DNA of 64,000 nt from Merluccius polli (Eukaryota > Chordata > Actinopteri > Gadiformes > Merlucciidae), in assembly GCA_030340625.1 (NCBI GenBank), contig JAOPHQ010004624.1, positions 37,429 through 101,428 of the forward strand, given 5' to 3'. How positions within the stretch are numbered: the first letter of the stretch is position 1; each line of letters opens with the position of its first letter. A model generated the notes under the pieces. That model saw only the letters and a program-made list of their open reading frames with translations, ran no database searches and was not told the DNA's origin. The translations under genes were made by a program, and so were the position numbers. Positions 24,311-36,151 of this stretch are shown here, piece after piece.

Positions 24311-26270
24311 AGTGTTTATTCGGTTACACCACTCTAAAATAAATTTTCCTTTAAGATTTAAGATTATGTTTTCATGTCGAAATGAAGTCACGTCGCGACT
24401 CGACGTCATCTGGACTTGTTCGCTTCGACACACACACACACACAACAACAACAACGACAATAGGCTAGAGTCCAAAGTCATGAAGCTTGGTGACCAATGT
24501 GTTGACTTGATAATATAGTGTTTGTGTAGTAGGTGTGTGTGTAGCAGGTGTGTGTGTAACAGGTGTGTGCATAACAGGTATTAACATGTCATTAACGGTG
24601 GTAACTGATTCACGTCTGACTGAAAGCAGTTGGTGTGTGCTCAGTACTGGGCAATGAAGCATTACTGGACGAAAACTCATGATGCATCAGGCTCATGATG
24701 TCAGAGAAAATAGAGGGGGAAAATATCCCCTTTCATTGTTAAATAAATATCACATTGGTGATATTCCTAAACCCATCAATAAATCCATCTGATGAATTGT
24801 CACAAAACGGCTGGGATGTGGTTCATAGGAATAGGAAAAGGAAGAATGAAAAGGCATGCAACCACTTCACACCTTGACAAATGTATTATGTGCTTCATAT
24901 GATGGCATGCTATTGCGTAAGATTTAATGATGTTTTCGTTTCTCATTAAATGGCTACTTAAATTACTACTAGGCCTACTTAATTTTTCCCGTGAACACAT
25001 GTTTTTACAGGTATTCTGTTCTGTGTTTTACATATTCTGTGTTTTTACAGGTATTCTGTTCTGTGTTTTACATATTCTGTGTTTTTACAGGTATTCTGCA
25101 CCGTAGTTGCATTCATTTGAACAAATAAATGGAATGAATGTCAGCATAAATGTAATAAAATCATTTGAAGGTGAATTATGGCACCAGAATGGAGTATGTG
25201 TTTAATCTTAAAGTCGGTGTAAACCAAAAGTAAATGTGTTTAGAGTTTGCTACACTATAGAACAATGTGTTATTGTGACGCAACTGCGCTCTGGTTGTTA
25301 GGGGCGGGGCAATGCTAAGGGATAGCGCGTTACGTCTTCATGTACCCTTTACGCCCCGCCCATAAAATCCTGAAAATGGTGAAAAAAAGAAAAACGGTCT
25401 AACTCCACAATTCAACATTAAATGGTTATACAGTCTTTTCACATGTTTTCAGCAATGACGTTCTAACGTGTGTAATGTGTTGAGAAACAAATCGCAGAAT
25501 TTGCTTTACACGGTCTTTAATCCATCCGATGATTAAACCAATGAAATCATACATCTGCAATGGGTTGATGGGCAGATTTTATTCTGTGCACAAAAAATGA
25601 ATGTGCACAAAAAAAGTGCACATTCATTTAATTCCCACGAACAACGATTGCACCATCACTGCTGTGTCATTCCATTAATCATTCTGTCATGTGAATGATG
25701 AGCATTAGATGGGAGATTCCACTGTACTGGTATGGGAACGGTGATACAGCTCAACAACCTGCTACACCACTGGGTGACAGAGAGGTTCAGGCTTGTACTG
25801 TCAGATAGGCCGTTGGTGTCCACAAACTCATTAAAACATGCCGTAAAGCCATCCTGCTTTGGTCTGCCACACGCACACGCACACGCACACATGCAGCTAA
25901 ACTATTACAAAGGGACTGACCTGAGCCTCCTTGTAAGGACGCTGTTGGTTCCTTACAACACACACTTCCTCTTCCTTTCTGGTGGCAGACAGACAGGATG
26001 ATCTGCGGCCATTGCTGACTCGTTCCCGCCGGTCTCTCAGTATCTCTTTCCCCACGGTAGACCGTTCTCTACACAAAGACGTTAACATCTGTGATGTTAT
26101 GTACTACTTGTTGTTACATTGTCGATGCCTAAGGATTTTGGATTAATTTTCATGTAACGTCATTCTGGTACTCACTAATCATAATTATTAGCATTTATAA
26201 TATAATATCATGTTGTAGTAGTAGTGGGTTTCAAGACAGAAAAGTAAAATCAAACACAAACGCAATCGTA

Positions 26271-26303
<33 letters not shown>

Positions 26304-26878
26304 AAATGTCCCCAGATGGTTTAAATGTGTTTCTTCATATAGTGAAGATAAAAAAGGCCACATCCTTGCACTCATTTCCTGAGTGCACTGGTGTACAAGA
26401 CGATAGTGACTCTTTGATTAGAACAGATCAAACAATCACTATCGTATCGTAATGGGCTTTAGGTAACATAAGTACATATGCAATTCATTGATTTTACCTG
26501 TGGCAGCCACATGAATTTTCTATTATTTCATCCATTGAGTAGAAATGCCATTCTGGATCTGAAAGTCTTGAAATGTGATTCCCTGTGTTTTTTTTTGAGA
26601 AGGTTAGAAATGATGTATTATTATATTATTAAGCCAACCTTGTTGCACACCAATTACATCTCAGACTAGTAATAGTTCTTTTTTTCTGAGATTGTAGGAC
26701 TGGCAGACAAATTCAAATTATGAAGTTGAAAAGGCATATTAAAGCATTTCAATGATGTCTAAAGGGCATTGTTGGATTCAGGTAACATTATATACAACAT
26801 AGTTATATTGATAGTGGCTACAAAAAGGCTACTGCAACATGTGCCGAAGAGGACTTTCTATCTGCTACAGCAACATGT

Positions 26879-27853
26879 CTATCTATCTGGTAGATATTTT
26901 TGCAATAGTTCTAATGATTTTTCTTCACCATTGCTGCTGGAGGTTAAGGAGATGGAGGAAGTGGATGATGAAGAGTCTAGAAGATCTCTTGGATGGAGGT
27001 CAAGTCTGGGGCCTCTGTCTGGTCTAGAGAACCCCAGGGCTTCCACGTCCACCAGACTGTGAGCACGGCTGTCATCATCTGACAGCTTGAGGTGGTGGTG
27101 GTTGGGACTCCCAGGCCAATCGTATTCTGGGAGATACTCAATATCGATGCTAATGCTGCTCTTCATTGTTTTAGCGCTTGCAGGGAAATGCCTGGGCGTT
27201 TGTTCGGACTTGCGAGGTGTCGACACAAGTCCTCTTTTGATTTGAGAAGTGGGAAAAGAGGACGATGTTGTCTTGGCCTGTTGTTGACCCTTGGCCCATC
27301 TTGGAGTGGCTGTAGTCCCTGGACTTTTTGGCTTCTTGGTCTTGTCACATCGGCAGGCCAGGGGATCTGTTGTAGTTCTTGTAGAGTCTTGTGAAAGTGA
27401 GTTTTCCATCTTTGGGCCCGTGACTCTGCAGCCATTCATGATCTTAAAACTAACAACAACTTCCTGATTCCTGCTGGCCTGCGGGGACATTACAGTGTTT
27501 GGACAAGGGGGGGTCACTTCATAAAGCTGCTCCAGACCGGCTCGGGGCACAATATGGACGCAGCCCTGCGACACTGATGCCTTGCTTTGGGTTCCTGGCT
27601 CCTCCCAGGTATTAAAGAAGCATCTGATTTGTTTTTCCGTACCAGCCTTCAACACAGGCTGACTGTTTGTTTGGTCAACCATTTCCCCCCCGGCCACTAC
27701 ACTAGCCATACGAGCCTCCTGTTGTCTTGAGTGTTTAACACAGAGCATGTCTTCCAACAGATGGCTACGTAGCTCTTCTCCGGAAGGCTGTATCGTTGTT
27801 TTTCCTCCATGGAGTTCTCCACTGTACATGTTGTTCTGTGTGGAACATGGCAC
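26879..27853 (-). CDS. Unknown gene, large 3' exon (copy B, open)
   Basis: A 325-codon open stretch with no ATG at its 5' edge; a TGA lies 12 codons further upstream, and an acceptor-like AG (CCACCAGAG|AAACCACG) just before it suggests it is the last exon of a spliced gene. The translation is hydrophilic and Ser/Thr/Lys-rich with no membrane segment or signal peptide. Visible parts are SGEELRSHLLEDMLCVKHSR near residues 24-43, a basic middle (KTKKPKSPGTTATPRWAKGQ), an acidic SSISIDIEYLPEYDWPGSP segment, a serine block (SSSSTSSISLTSSS) and the end LELLQKYLPDR. It looks like a disordered scaffold-type protein. I do not recognise the family. The near absence of frame-disrupting changes between copies supports real coding sequence. 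Confidence 0.6.
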   Translation of the reverse strand: MPCSTQNNMYSGELHGGKTTIQPSGEELRSHLLEDMLCVKHSRQQEARMASVVAGGEMVDQTNSQPVLKAGTEKQIRCFFNTWEEPGTQSKASVSQGCVHIVPRAGLEQLYEVTPPCPNTVMSPQASRNQEVVVSFKIMNGCRVTGPKMENSLSQDSTRTTTDPLACRCDKTKKPKSPGTTATPRWAKGQQQAKTTSSSFPTSQIKRGLVSTPRKSEQTPRHFPASAKTMKSSISIDIEYLPEYDWPGSPNHHHLKLSDDDSRAHSLVDVEALGFSRPDRGPRLDLHPRDLLDSSSSTSSISLTSSSNGEEKSLELLQKYLPDR

Positions 27854-27962
27854 GTGGTTTCTCTGGTGGGTTGAAGCACGTCACAGAGTTGAGCTTGGGG
27901 AAGCAGTGGGGCACAGAGAAGGGTTTCGGTGGGGGCTGAGCAACGGGGCTGGTTTCATCTTT

Positions 27963-28136
27963 TCATCTTGGGGTCTGATGCTGAGGAGGAGGCTGCCGTT
28001 TGATTTCTGTACCGTACTCGCTAGTGGTCTGGGACCGGTGAAGATCTGGGCCACATCTGTGACAAGTTAGTGGTGACTGGTTCTCACGTCCCCTGCTGCC
28101 CTCATGCTTCCTCAACCTCGTCCCTGCAGCGCTGTC
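27963..28136 (-). CDS. Probable internal exon region of the unknown gene (copy B)
   Basis: An AG acceptor precedes GACAGCGCTGCAGGG at 28136. Phase 0 from the exon at 28291-28421 gives DSAAGTRLRKHEGSRGREN and on to RQPPPQHQTPR before a stop at 27963. The donor joining this to the 26879-27853 exon was not resolved. Copy B has an 8-bp tandem duplication (TTTTCATC) at about 27960 that copy A lacks, so this stretch may be partly non-coding. Confidence 0.35.
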   Translation of the reverse strand, partial: DSAAGTRLRKHEGSRGRENQSPLTCHRCGPDLHRSQTTSEYGTEIKRQPPPQHQTPR

Positions 28137-28290
28137 CTGAGAACATGAGGCCCACTTTTCATTCATAAACAAACAATACTCTAAAGCTTTACATTCACTA
28201 TCACCGTTTCACTATCACCTCTATTCAGTAATCAAGTGGTATTATATTGAAATAGACCTTCCATCTGGAACTAAAATACGGGGACAATAC

Positions 28291-28421
28291 CCTGTGTGTT
28301 TCCTTGGCTTCGAGTGGTCCATCCTCAAGCTTGTCAACGCTATCCCGCTCCTGCGCTGCTTCTGGGCTCCGCCTTAAAGAGAGCAGGTCAAACCAGTCCA
28401 TGTATTTCCTTTTGAAGAAGA
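28291..28421 (-). CDS. Upstream exon of the unknown gene, only beside copy B
   Basis: Minus-strand 131-bp exon bounded by GTAAACAG|TCTTCTTC and CACACAGG|GTATTG. It reads FFKRKYMDWFDLLSLRRSPE, then AAQERDSVDKLEDG and PLEAKETHR with no stop. Its 3' phase (0) fits the acceptor at 28136. It lies outside the duplicated block, whose border at 28184 is within the intervening 154-bp intron. Family not recognised. Confidence 0.5.
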
Positions 28422-28429
28422 CTGTTTAC

Positions 28430-29483
28430 AAAGTGCTTTGTAGAAAAAAAACAAGAAAGTGCTTCGCTTGGCAACCTGCTTCCCTTGAGCAGCACATGAA
28501 CTGTAACACTGTAAGTATCGCTCCTGGGCTCAGAGGTTCCTTCTGTTTTCCCCTGCTCTGTTTCTACAGTGGAGCAACTTTCTGAAGAGGAACAGTAAGG
28601 GTTAAGTCACCTATTGCTATGGTTACTGTTGCTAACAAACTGACCAGAGCAAGTAAAATGATGCTGGCTGTCAGTGTGAAAGATATTCCCCAAGAGGCTC
28701 CTTACATCTTTCGGAGACATACGGGCCAGAAAGGCCTACATTATGCCAAGGGGAAATGTATACCGCAAATTAACTCTCCATTATTTATCCAGTTATTACA
28801 ATTACAAAATATGTTTTTATTTTTTTATTTTTTTACATAACAACATAACATAGCATAACAACTTTGTTCTACATTCAGAAGTATCAAAATAAAAATGTTA
28901 TGCATACAATATATATATTTATTAACATAAAATCCTTATGTGGCCCATAAAAACAAAGAAATATGTGACGTATAAAAAATGGGTTAGGCCCCAGGTCGGA
29001 CGTTGGCCGACACTCTTCACAGAAATGACGGTGCAGGAAAGGGAGGGGAGGTTTGTCATCTTCAAAAAAGAGGAAGGGAAAGAAACGTTTCTATGATGAA
29101 AAATCTCATCTTACTCAAGGTTGAGTTTCTAAAAGAAGCCAGAAGAAAGGTCATATAATATATAATAGTCATGTCAATTTTACAAATTGTATTTGCATAG
29201 CCAAGACACAAAGGGCTTCACACAGGCCAACACCTAACCGTAAGCCCTAAAGTGCTGATACAATAATGATGATAATGATAATCTGGGATCAATAAAGTAC
29301 TATCTTATCTAATAATAATTTGAAACAGTTCTATTAAGATTAAATGACCAAGACACGGATGAAGAGATATCCGAATTATTGTATTTAATATACTTAATAA
29401 TAAACCCGACCCAAATGCTCTGTTTATTTTCATACACAAGGCCTGGGGGCCAAATCAAGCGTGATAATATGACTTGGCTGCAT
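28430..29483. other. Intergenic or intronic, nothing firm
   Basis: Possibly further introns and exons of the minus-strand gene near 28440-28620; I could not define them. The rest is AT-rich without ORFs. Confidence 0.4.
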
Positions 29484-29518
29484 TTATAACTCCCCACGCA
29501 CTGCGTGGGGAGTTATAA
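29484..29518. repeat. 35-bp perfect hairpin
   Basis: TTATAACTCCCCACGCA and its exact reverse complement separated by a single C. Function unknown. Confidence 0.9.
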
Positions 29519-29586
29519 GTCTGGACCACCCCAGCCTGACATCATTTGTCCACCCAAATGATTCAACATATTCGCCAGAATATGTT

Positions 29587-29938
29587 CATTACTTGATCAC
29601 GTCTGAATCCATCACGGTTTCCATAGAAGCACAAAACTATTGCCTAAAACTGAATCAAATGCCAGTGCTGCCTAATTTATTTTGGAAATGTCAAGTGATA
29701 TATAGATTATTAACCTGTGATAAAATAAATTACCATTTTCAATAACACAAAAATTGCTTGCATTGCCTAGCTTAGCATTTTATGTCCAACGTTACCAGCA
29801 TGTACGGTAATGACTTGACTAGCTTGCATTGTCTTGGCTTTACATACTCAAAGGGCCGGATGATTAAGTAACAGAAAACAATTACTCAATTTTCCTGTTA
29901 ACCAGAGCTGTGACGAATTCAGACGTGATCAAGTAATG
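29587..29938. mobile_element. Putative MITE with 22-bp perfect inverted ends
   Basis: CATTACTTGATCACGTCTGA plus AT at the left is exactly inverted at 29917-29938. 352 bp, no ORF, no clear TSD. Superfamily unassigned. Confidence 0.6.
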
Positions 29939-29939
29939 A

Positions 29940-31160
29940 CAACACTTGGGAGGTCTATATCCAAGGATGCATCTTGAGCATTTTCAGAGTACTACATTAG
30001 AACTATTGCAACATTTTCAGAGTACTGCGATTGCATCTCTGCAATCGCAGAGATGCTAAATATTAGCTTTTTGCATTTTAAACTTTGTGTCCTCATTTTG
30101 AAAAAAAACCCCAACAAGATACAAAGGATGAGGCGCTCTGAAACTGTTTTAACAGGAGAACACCATGACTCAGGGTCTAAACTTTCTAGTATCAACCAAA
30201 ACCTCGCCAACACATGTCAATAGTTAGACCACTCCATAAATCTAGTGCACAAAAATAAATGCTTTTTTGACACATATTTTCGCCATGTGCTGTTACTTTT
30301 GATTTTCATCCTCCAAAAGAAAAGATTGCAGAACATTCATGAAAACAACATCATCCACAATATGATATGATTTTTATGGTTTCATCCCCCTTAAATAAAA
30401 GTGAAAGTTCTTATCAATTATAAACCAACACACGTTGCTTTTAATCAATTGAGAGGATGTGTCTACACTGAACAAAAATGTCAGTTTTAAGCAGAAAAAT
30501 AAGAAACCTCTGTTCTCTTTCAGAAGTATTCCCCAGCTGTAAGAGGGACTCAGGAGAATGGGACAAGTCCGGACTGGCATTAAGAGAATGACTTCAGGCA
30601 CGCAAGGGCTTAAGTCAAAACACTGGGCCTTGCATGGATATTTTACATTTTAAAATATCTCTCCCTCAGGATGCTAAATTCTTCCTCACATATAAGATAA
30701 GAGTCCCAACGCTCCTGTGCATAAATCTGCAACCAATGTACTTCAATATCCTCTGTGGAGAATCATCCAAAACTCCCTCACTCAGACATGTTCATTATAC
30801 TTTGAGATTACCTTTCTGAAGCACTGGCCTGACGTTGTGCCACTGTGCCAGGGTAGTGCTCTAGGGTAGTGTTCTGCTTACATTATATTTGAGACTCTGG
30901 CTGAATCCTACCAGAACGTACCCACAGTGTACCCTGGGAGCTCTATCTCTTCTAAAATGTTTTTTAGAAGAAATTCAGGGAAATGAGGGGGTGGTTGGTG
31001 ATGTATTTGTTTTTATTATGATTTGTATGAATTCAGAGTATATCCTTAGTTTTAGTTTAAGAGACAGAATGTGCTGTTGGTTTGACTGTGGAAATGCTCC
31101 AGTGACTCTCCTCCCTCTGCTGTAGGGAGGAGCTTATGGAACAAGTCTGAGCAGTGCAGC
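29940..31160. other. Intergenic, upstream of GPCR gene A
   Basis: No convincing gene. A small hairpin CTGCGATTGCA-TCTC-TGCAATCGCAG lies at 30025-30050. Sequence from about 31130 to 31564 probably holds the promoter and 5'UTR of the following receptor gene; no core promoter motif could be fixed. Confidence 0.45.
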
Positions 31161-31564
31161 TTCACACAGCATTCGTCTGTGTTGCTCCGTGCTCTGCTCT
31201 TCTGCTTCTCCCTTTTTGATTCCTGATTCCATACCTTGGAAGTTCTTTCTATATTTGTCAAACAAAAACAACAAAAGAAGAAACAAGACGTCGAAAGAAC
31301 AGGAGTGTTTTTGGTGCTCAAGCCCTGAAGAACACAAAAGAAACTAGAACGTGGATAATTGGAGTTGGCAAAACTTGTTTGGGAGGAATTTCTTCAGTTC
31401 AAGATAACAAGTCTTGTTGCAGCTTGTGGAATGACGGTTGCTTTTTAGTGAAGTAACAACTGCTGAAATTTGGAAGGCATTGTGACATTTCATTGAATTT
31501 GTCCAGCACAAAGTAGCTATTAAGTAAATAGTGTATTCTGTATATCCTGTGCAATATATAGACG

Positions 31565-32818
31565 ATGAATGACACTGAGAACTGTTTTGCCCAGACAATA
31601 CCACTGTATAAATTCTATGCAGCTACCATGATCATCATTTTCATATTGGCTTTGCCTCTGAACGCGTCTGTTATCCATCTATTCATCTTCAAGCTGAAAT
31701 TTTGGAAGTCGAACAGCAACAACATCTTCCTCTTTAACCTGGTTCTGGCCGACATCCTCCTGCTCTTCTGCCTGCCCTTCAAGGCACACAACTTCCTAAA
31801 TGGGGAGAGGAGAAGTAGCAAGGACGAGGTGTGTAAGGCCATGCTCTTTATGCTGTTCCTGAACCGAGGAGCCAGCATCGCCTTCCTCACAGTCACCTCC
31901 ATCGATCGCTATTTCAACGTGGTCCACCCCGGCAAGAAGAACCTCCTCAAGGCCCTCAAGAAGTCTCCTCAGATCTCCATCATCATCTGGTTGCTTCTGC
32001 TGCCCCTCACCATTCCCACCATGTTGAAAACCTTTGAATGCTGCAACAGCCACAAGACATTGATGAACGAGACAGTCCCCATTATCAAAGTACAGTCTGC
32101 CCCCTGTTCCTACATACTCAACATGACCATGTATCTCATGTTAAGATAAGAGTACTGTATTAATCCGAGGCGGGTCATTTGGGAACACCTAGACCGCAAT
32201 TGTTTTGTAAATCTATAGTAGTCAATTCACTTACATGGGGGGGGGGGGGGGTATGACACCTCACCCACTAGCACTAGAGCAATACAGTAAAAGAAAATTT
32301 GACATTTTCTTAACATTTACACTGACACCTGGATGTGTCTTCCTCTCTTGCAGGATGTTGTGGACAGCATGCGCGAGGTTGTCTTCTTCACCCAGATTGT
32401 AATCCCCTTCGTCATCCTGGTCTACTGCACCGTGCGCATCGTCCACCGGCTGAGAAAGAAGACGGTGGGGGACCGGACCAAGCTAAGGAGGGCTGTGTTC
32501 CTAGTCATGTCCGTCATGGTGGTGTTCTCCCTCTGCTTCCTGCCCTGTGCCATTGCCCGGATGATCCTGCTCATCTACAGGGTGAATAATTGGAAAGAGG
32601 ACGTTGCCGAGGAGGCCTTCGACGGCTTCATGGTTCTGTCCTACTTCGACTGCCTGCTGGACCCGCTGATCTACTGCTTCTGCAGTACTAAGTTTAAGAG
32701 TCTGTACCTGTCCAGTTATTTACCCTGCCTTGTGAAAGGTGTCAAGGTGCCAGAGGACAGCAGCAACTCTGCAGGGAATACACATACAGCCAATTTTAAA
32801 CGCACCATGATGATCTGA
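31565..32818 (+). CDS. Class A GPCR A, hydroxycarboxylic-acid/oxoeicosanoid receptor-like
   Basis: Two exons, 31565-32089 and 32354-32818, phase-0 junction (ATCAAA|GTACAG ... TTGCAG|GATGTT), 329 residues, the usual size for the family. ATG at 31565 with an N-glycosylation site (NDT) at residues 2-4. Seven hydrophobic segments are visible: TM1 around 21-42 (LN at 32-33), LAD at 61-63 in TM2, Cys90 and the ECL2 Cys pair 159-160, DRY 114-116 closing TM3, CFLPC in TM6, DPLIYCF in TM7. LFMLFLNRGAS with Arg101 matches the TM3 arginine that anchors the carboxylate in HCAR2, so a carboxylic or eicosanoid acid ligand is plausible (inference). Closest family by eye: HCAR, OXER1 and GPR31. Probably Gi-coupled as in that family. 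Paralogue of 39251-41199. Confidence 0.85.
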
Positions 32819-32864
32819 TGTTCACAGTACAATGTCCCCCATCTTGTTTATACATGTGTATGTA

Positions 32865-32867
<3 letters not shown>

Positions 32868-32958
<91 letters not shown>

Positions 32959-32974
32959 TGTGTGTGTGTGTGTG
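32868..32974. repeat. (TG)n microsatellite in the 3' flank of GPCR A
   Basis: About 50 TG units with one TATG interruption near 32950, starting 50 bp after the stop codon. Confidence 0.95.
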
Positions 32975-33138
32975 TTGATGCCAGGGTAAGCCACCTGTAT
33001 CCTTGTTCAAACAAAATCAAGTAAAAATAATATATACAAAGGGTTGACAGTTTTATATAGGAAAAGCCACTTTGTGTAAATGATTATACAGTGGGTTCTG
33101 CTACATGTTACAATACCATCAGAGCTGTTGTTACTTGT

Positions 33139-33163
33139 ATTATTATTATTATTGTTATTGTTA

Positions 33164-33202
<39 letters not shown>

Positions 33203-33215
33203 TATTATTATTATT
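33139..33215. repeat. (ATT/GTT)n microsatellite
   Basis: About 25 trinucleotide units with a few GTT variants. Confidence 0.95.
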
Positions 33216-34447
33216 TTGTTTTACTAATCATATATTTATATCTTTATAGGCAAAAAGTATACATATGTTTGTAATTTGTCTATATATAGTCAATGCTTGA
33301 AATCCTAATCTGTTTAGAGTAGAGTCTAAACTCTAAACAGCCCATTGCAGAACAAGCTAACAAACTGGTTTCTGTAATAGTAAACGTGATTTAGTTAGTG
33401 AGTATTCTACCTGCCATTCAATGAGGAAGTGCCTCACCTGGCTGGTCATGATGATGTCATGGTATCAGGACGGCTGAGGACACATGAACTATCAGGCATA
33501 TAAGTCATAAATAGTCCACCCTACATGGACTGTTTTCACTGGAAATACCCAACCTTGAAATGATGAAACAATGCGTCAAAGATGACAGATGAAAGAAGTG
33601 CTTTGGTCTGCGAGCAAGGGGAGATAACGGCATTACATCACATCTTCATTCGGCAAATAAGATGGATCAATTTGATACTTTTATACCACACAGAGATGAT
33701 CTGGTGAACTAAGTTTATGATTTACTAGGACTAAACAAATGAATTGACGTAAATGGACAGATCTCCATGCATTTTTTTGTAATTTAACATTTTATAGATT
33801 AATTCTCTATTTTTGTATCATATGTTGCAGATTTCTCTTGATGCTTCATTGTATGTAGCCTAGCCTGTTATGTTTATATTATTATTCTGCAGTGAATTTA
33901 AAATATACAAACACATAAATACACATTTTTCTTTAAGTATCTAAGGATTGTAACTTGGCTTGATTTGGTTGAAATGATTGTTATTATGAATTAATCTAAG
34001 GCAGGGATATCCTCAGATATATGTGTTGCTGTTACAAAACATAACACACAAAATATGTGTAGTTTACATAAAGTATTTACATACATTTACATAAAACCCA
34101 TGAAGGAAGGGAACACTAACTCTATACTAACATGAACACTAACACTAAACATCTTTTGGTTTGTCCAAACCTCCACCACTATATTATATCCATTCACTGC
34201 TGAAATCACATTTTATATCTAGTTTGCCTCAGCCTTACTTACACATTCATCCACATTTCTAATCCGTATACATTTTTCACTTCAACTTGAATTGACTGGG
34301 AAAGAAGAACGCTCAAAAGAAAAACCCAATCACTCACTAATATCCATGTGATCAGCTTTACAGTGTGTGATGTTTTCTGAGTTTCTATATATGAACCCTC
34401 CTCTTACATTCTATTATGTCTATCTTTAGAAAGAAAACAGGGACAGT
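33216..34447. other. Intergenic, nothing recognised
   Basis: AT-rich; contains an 11-bp-arm hairpin CTGTTTAGAGT..ACTCTAAACAG at about 33309-33339. No ORF or RNA gene supported. Confidence 0.5.
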
Positions 34448-34483
34448 CAGGGACGGACTGGCCATTGGGCATACCGGTCAAAA

Positions 34484-34515
<32 letters not shown>

Positions 34516-34630
34516 TCAACAATCGCGCAGCAACGCCCCCTCCCCCCCCCCCCGTTCAACAATCGCGCAACACCTGGGCCAGTCCAGGACAAAATTGCCC
34601 GGGCCGATTTTTGTTCCCAGTCCGCCCCTG
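34448..34630. mobile_element. hAT-like MITE with C-tract/CAACAATCGCGC array
   Basis: Ends CAGGGACGGACTGG and CCAGTCCGCCCCTG are inverted (13 of 14). Inside are two C-tracts, each followed by GTYAACAATCGCGC. The flanks do not give a clean 8-bp duplication. Same internal motif as 62242-62347 and 7200-7480. Confidence 0.65.
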
Positions 34631-35177
34631 GCTGTAGTGTTTTTAGATACTTCCAAGCAGTCCTTAACAGGGCCGAGGCATGTCGGAGCAAGACATCCCC
34701 CTAGTGGACAGCATGGCAACAGACACCCTGGCTGGGCTGGAGGGGGCTGGGAGCCAGGAGGGGGCTGGGAGCCAGGGGTGAGCTGCCTGGGAGCCAGGAG
34801 GGAGCTGGGAGCCAGGGGGGAGCTGGGACCCCGGGAGAAGAAGATGGGGGTCAACAAGGTGAGAAAGGAAGAAGGAAAACTTAAAACATGCAGGACATTG
34901 GTTTGTTAATACAATGTAAATATATACAATGTATAGTAGAATACTATCTGTTAATAGCCTACCATGTAAATATATACAATGTATAGTAGAATGCTATCTG
35001 TTAATATGTAAATATATACAATTTATAGTGTTGACACATATAGAATACCATCTGTTAATAATATGTTTTTCTCTTAACAGTATAGTGTTGGACACATAGA
35101 ATACTTGTTTTCCCCTAAAATGTTATCAGATTGTCAGGTAATACTAAAATGTTAACCTTTGTTCTTAACATATTAAC

Positions 35178-36151
35178 AGTATACCATGGCCCGGGTGAAT
35201 ACTCGATTCTGATTGGCTGGAGAGGTGTGCATTATTTTTCGATAACATCCACGGCCATGAAGCAAGCAGCCTCATCACCGGTCTAAAAATTAATGCACTA
35301 AACTAAACGATAGTAACTGTCAACTTGGACCGGACTCGGGGAGACTAGGTTTGAAGCTTCCCCGTTGCCATGTCGTTACTAAGATCGTCTCTATGTACCG
35401 GAGTAATAAGGTAACGTTGCCATGTCGTTAATAAGATCGTCTCTATTTACTGGAGTAATAAGGTAACGTTGCCATGTCGTTACTAAGATCGTCTCTATTT
35501 ACTGGAGTAATAAGCTAACGTTACCATGTCGTTACTAAGATCGTCTCTATGTACTGGAGTAATAAGGTAACGTTGCCATGTCGTTACTAAGATCGTCTCT
35601 ATTTACTGGAGTAATAAGCTAACGTTACCATGTCGTTACTAAGATCATCTCTATGTACTGGAGTAATAAGGTAACGTTGCCATGTCGTTACTAAGATCGT
35701 CTCTATTTACTTGAGTAGTAAGGTAACGTTGCCAGGTCGTTACTAAGATCGTCTCTATTTACTGGAGTAATAAGGTAACGTTGCCATGTCGTTACTAAGG
35801 TCGTCTCTATTTACTGCAGTAATAAGGTAACGTTGCCATGTCGTTACTAAGATCGTCTCTATGTATCGGAGTAATAAGATAACGTCCGCATTCCATATAT
35901 TTCTCATTTGCCATTTGTTTTCAGGCAAATGACTGGAGTAGTGCGAACTAAAAGTTGTGCTTTTGAGACAGAATTACTCCAAAGAATTGAATCAACACCC
36001 TTATATGTTTATTGATTCGTAAATTGCCATGGTATAAGCGGGATAATCCACTCCGAGGTGCGCATGTATCGAAAAATAATGCACGACGCGGGGGCTAAAG
36101 ACCGGGTTGCCTCCGCAAAGTCGTGGATTATCCCTTACGTCTTGTATACGT
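35178..36151. mobile_element. Possible DNA element enclosing a minisatellite
   Basis: The 18-bp sequence GTGCATTATTTTTCGATA (35227-35244) is exactly inverted at 36067-36084, and GTATACC/GGTATAAG and CCGGGT/ACCCGG-type segments lie outside it. Borders and class are uncertain. Confidence 0.4.
35365..35884. repeat. 52-bp minisatellite, 10 copies, with dimeric order
   Basis: Unit: GTAACGTTGCCATGTCGTTA, then CTAAGATCGTCTCTATTTAC, then TGGAGTAATAAG. Units 4 and 6 start CTAACGTTACC and read ATGTAC, alternating with GTAACGTTGCC/ATTTAC units, which shows a 104-bp higher-order period in the middle of the array. Confidence 0.92.

Larger units (their letters stand above)
24482..28184. repeat. Segmental duplication, copy B
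   Basis: Direct copy of 16741-20491, same orientation, starting 7.7 kb after copy A with about 4 kb between the copies. It holds the intact frame of the duplicated gene and is contiguous with an extra upstream exon (28291-28421), suggesting that B is the parental locus. Confidence 0.95.
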
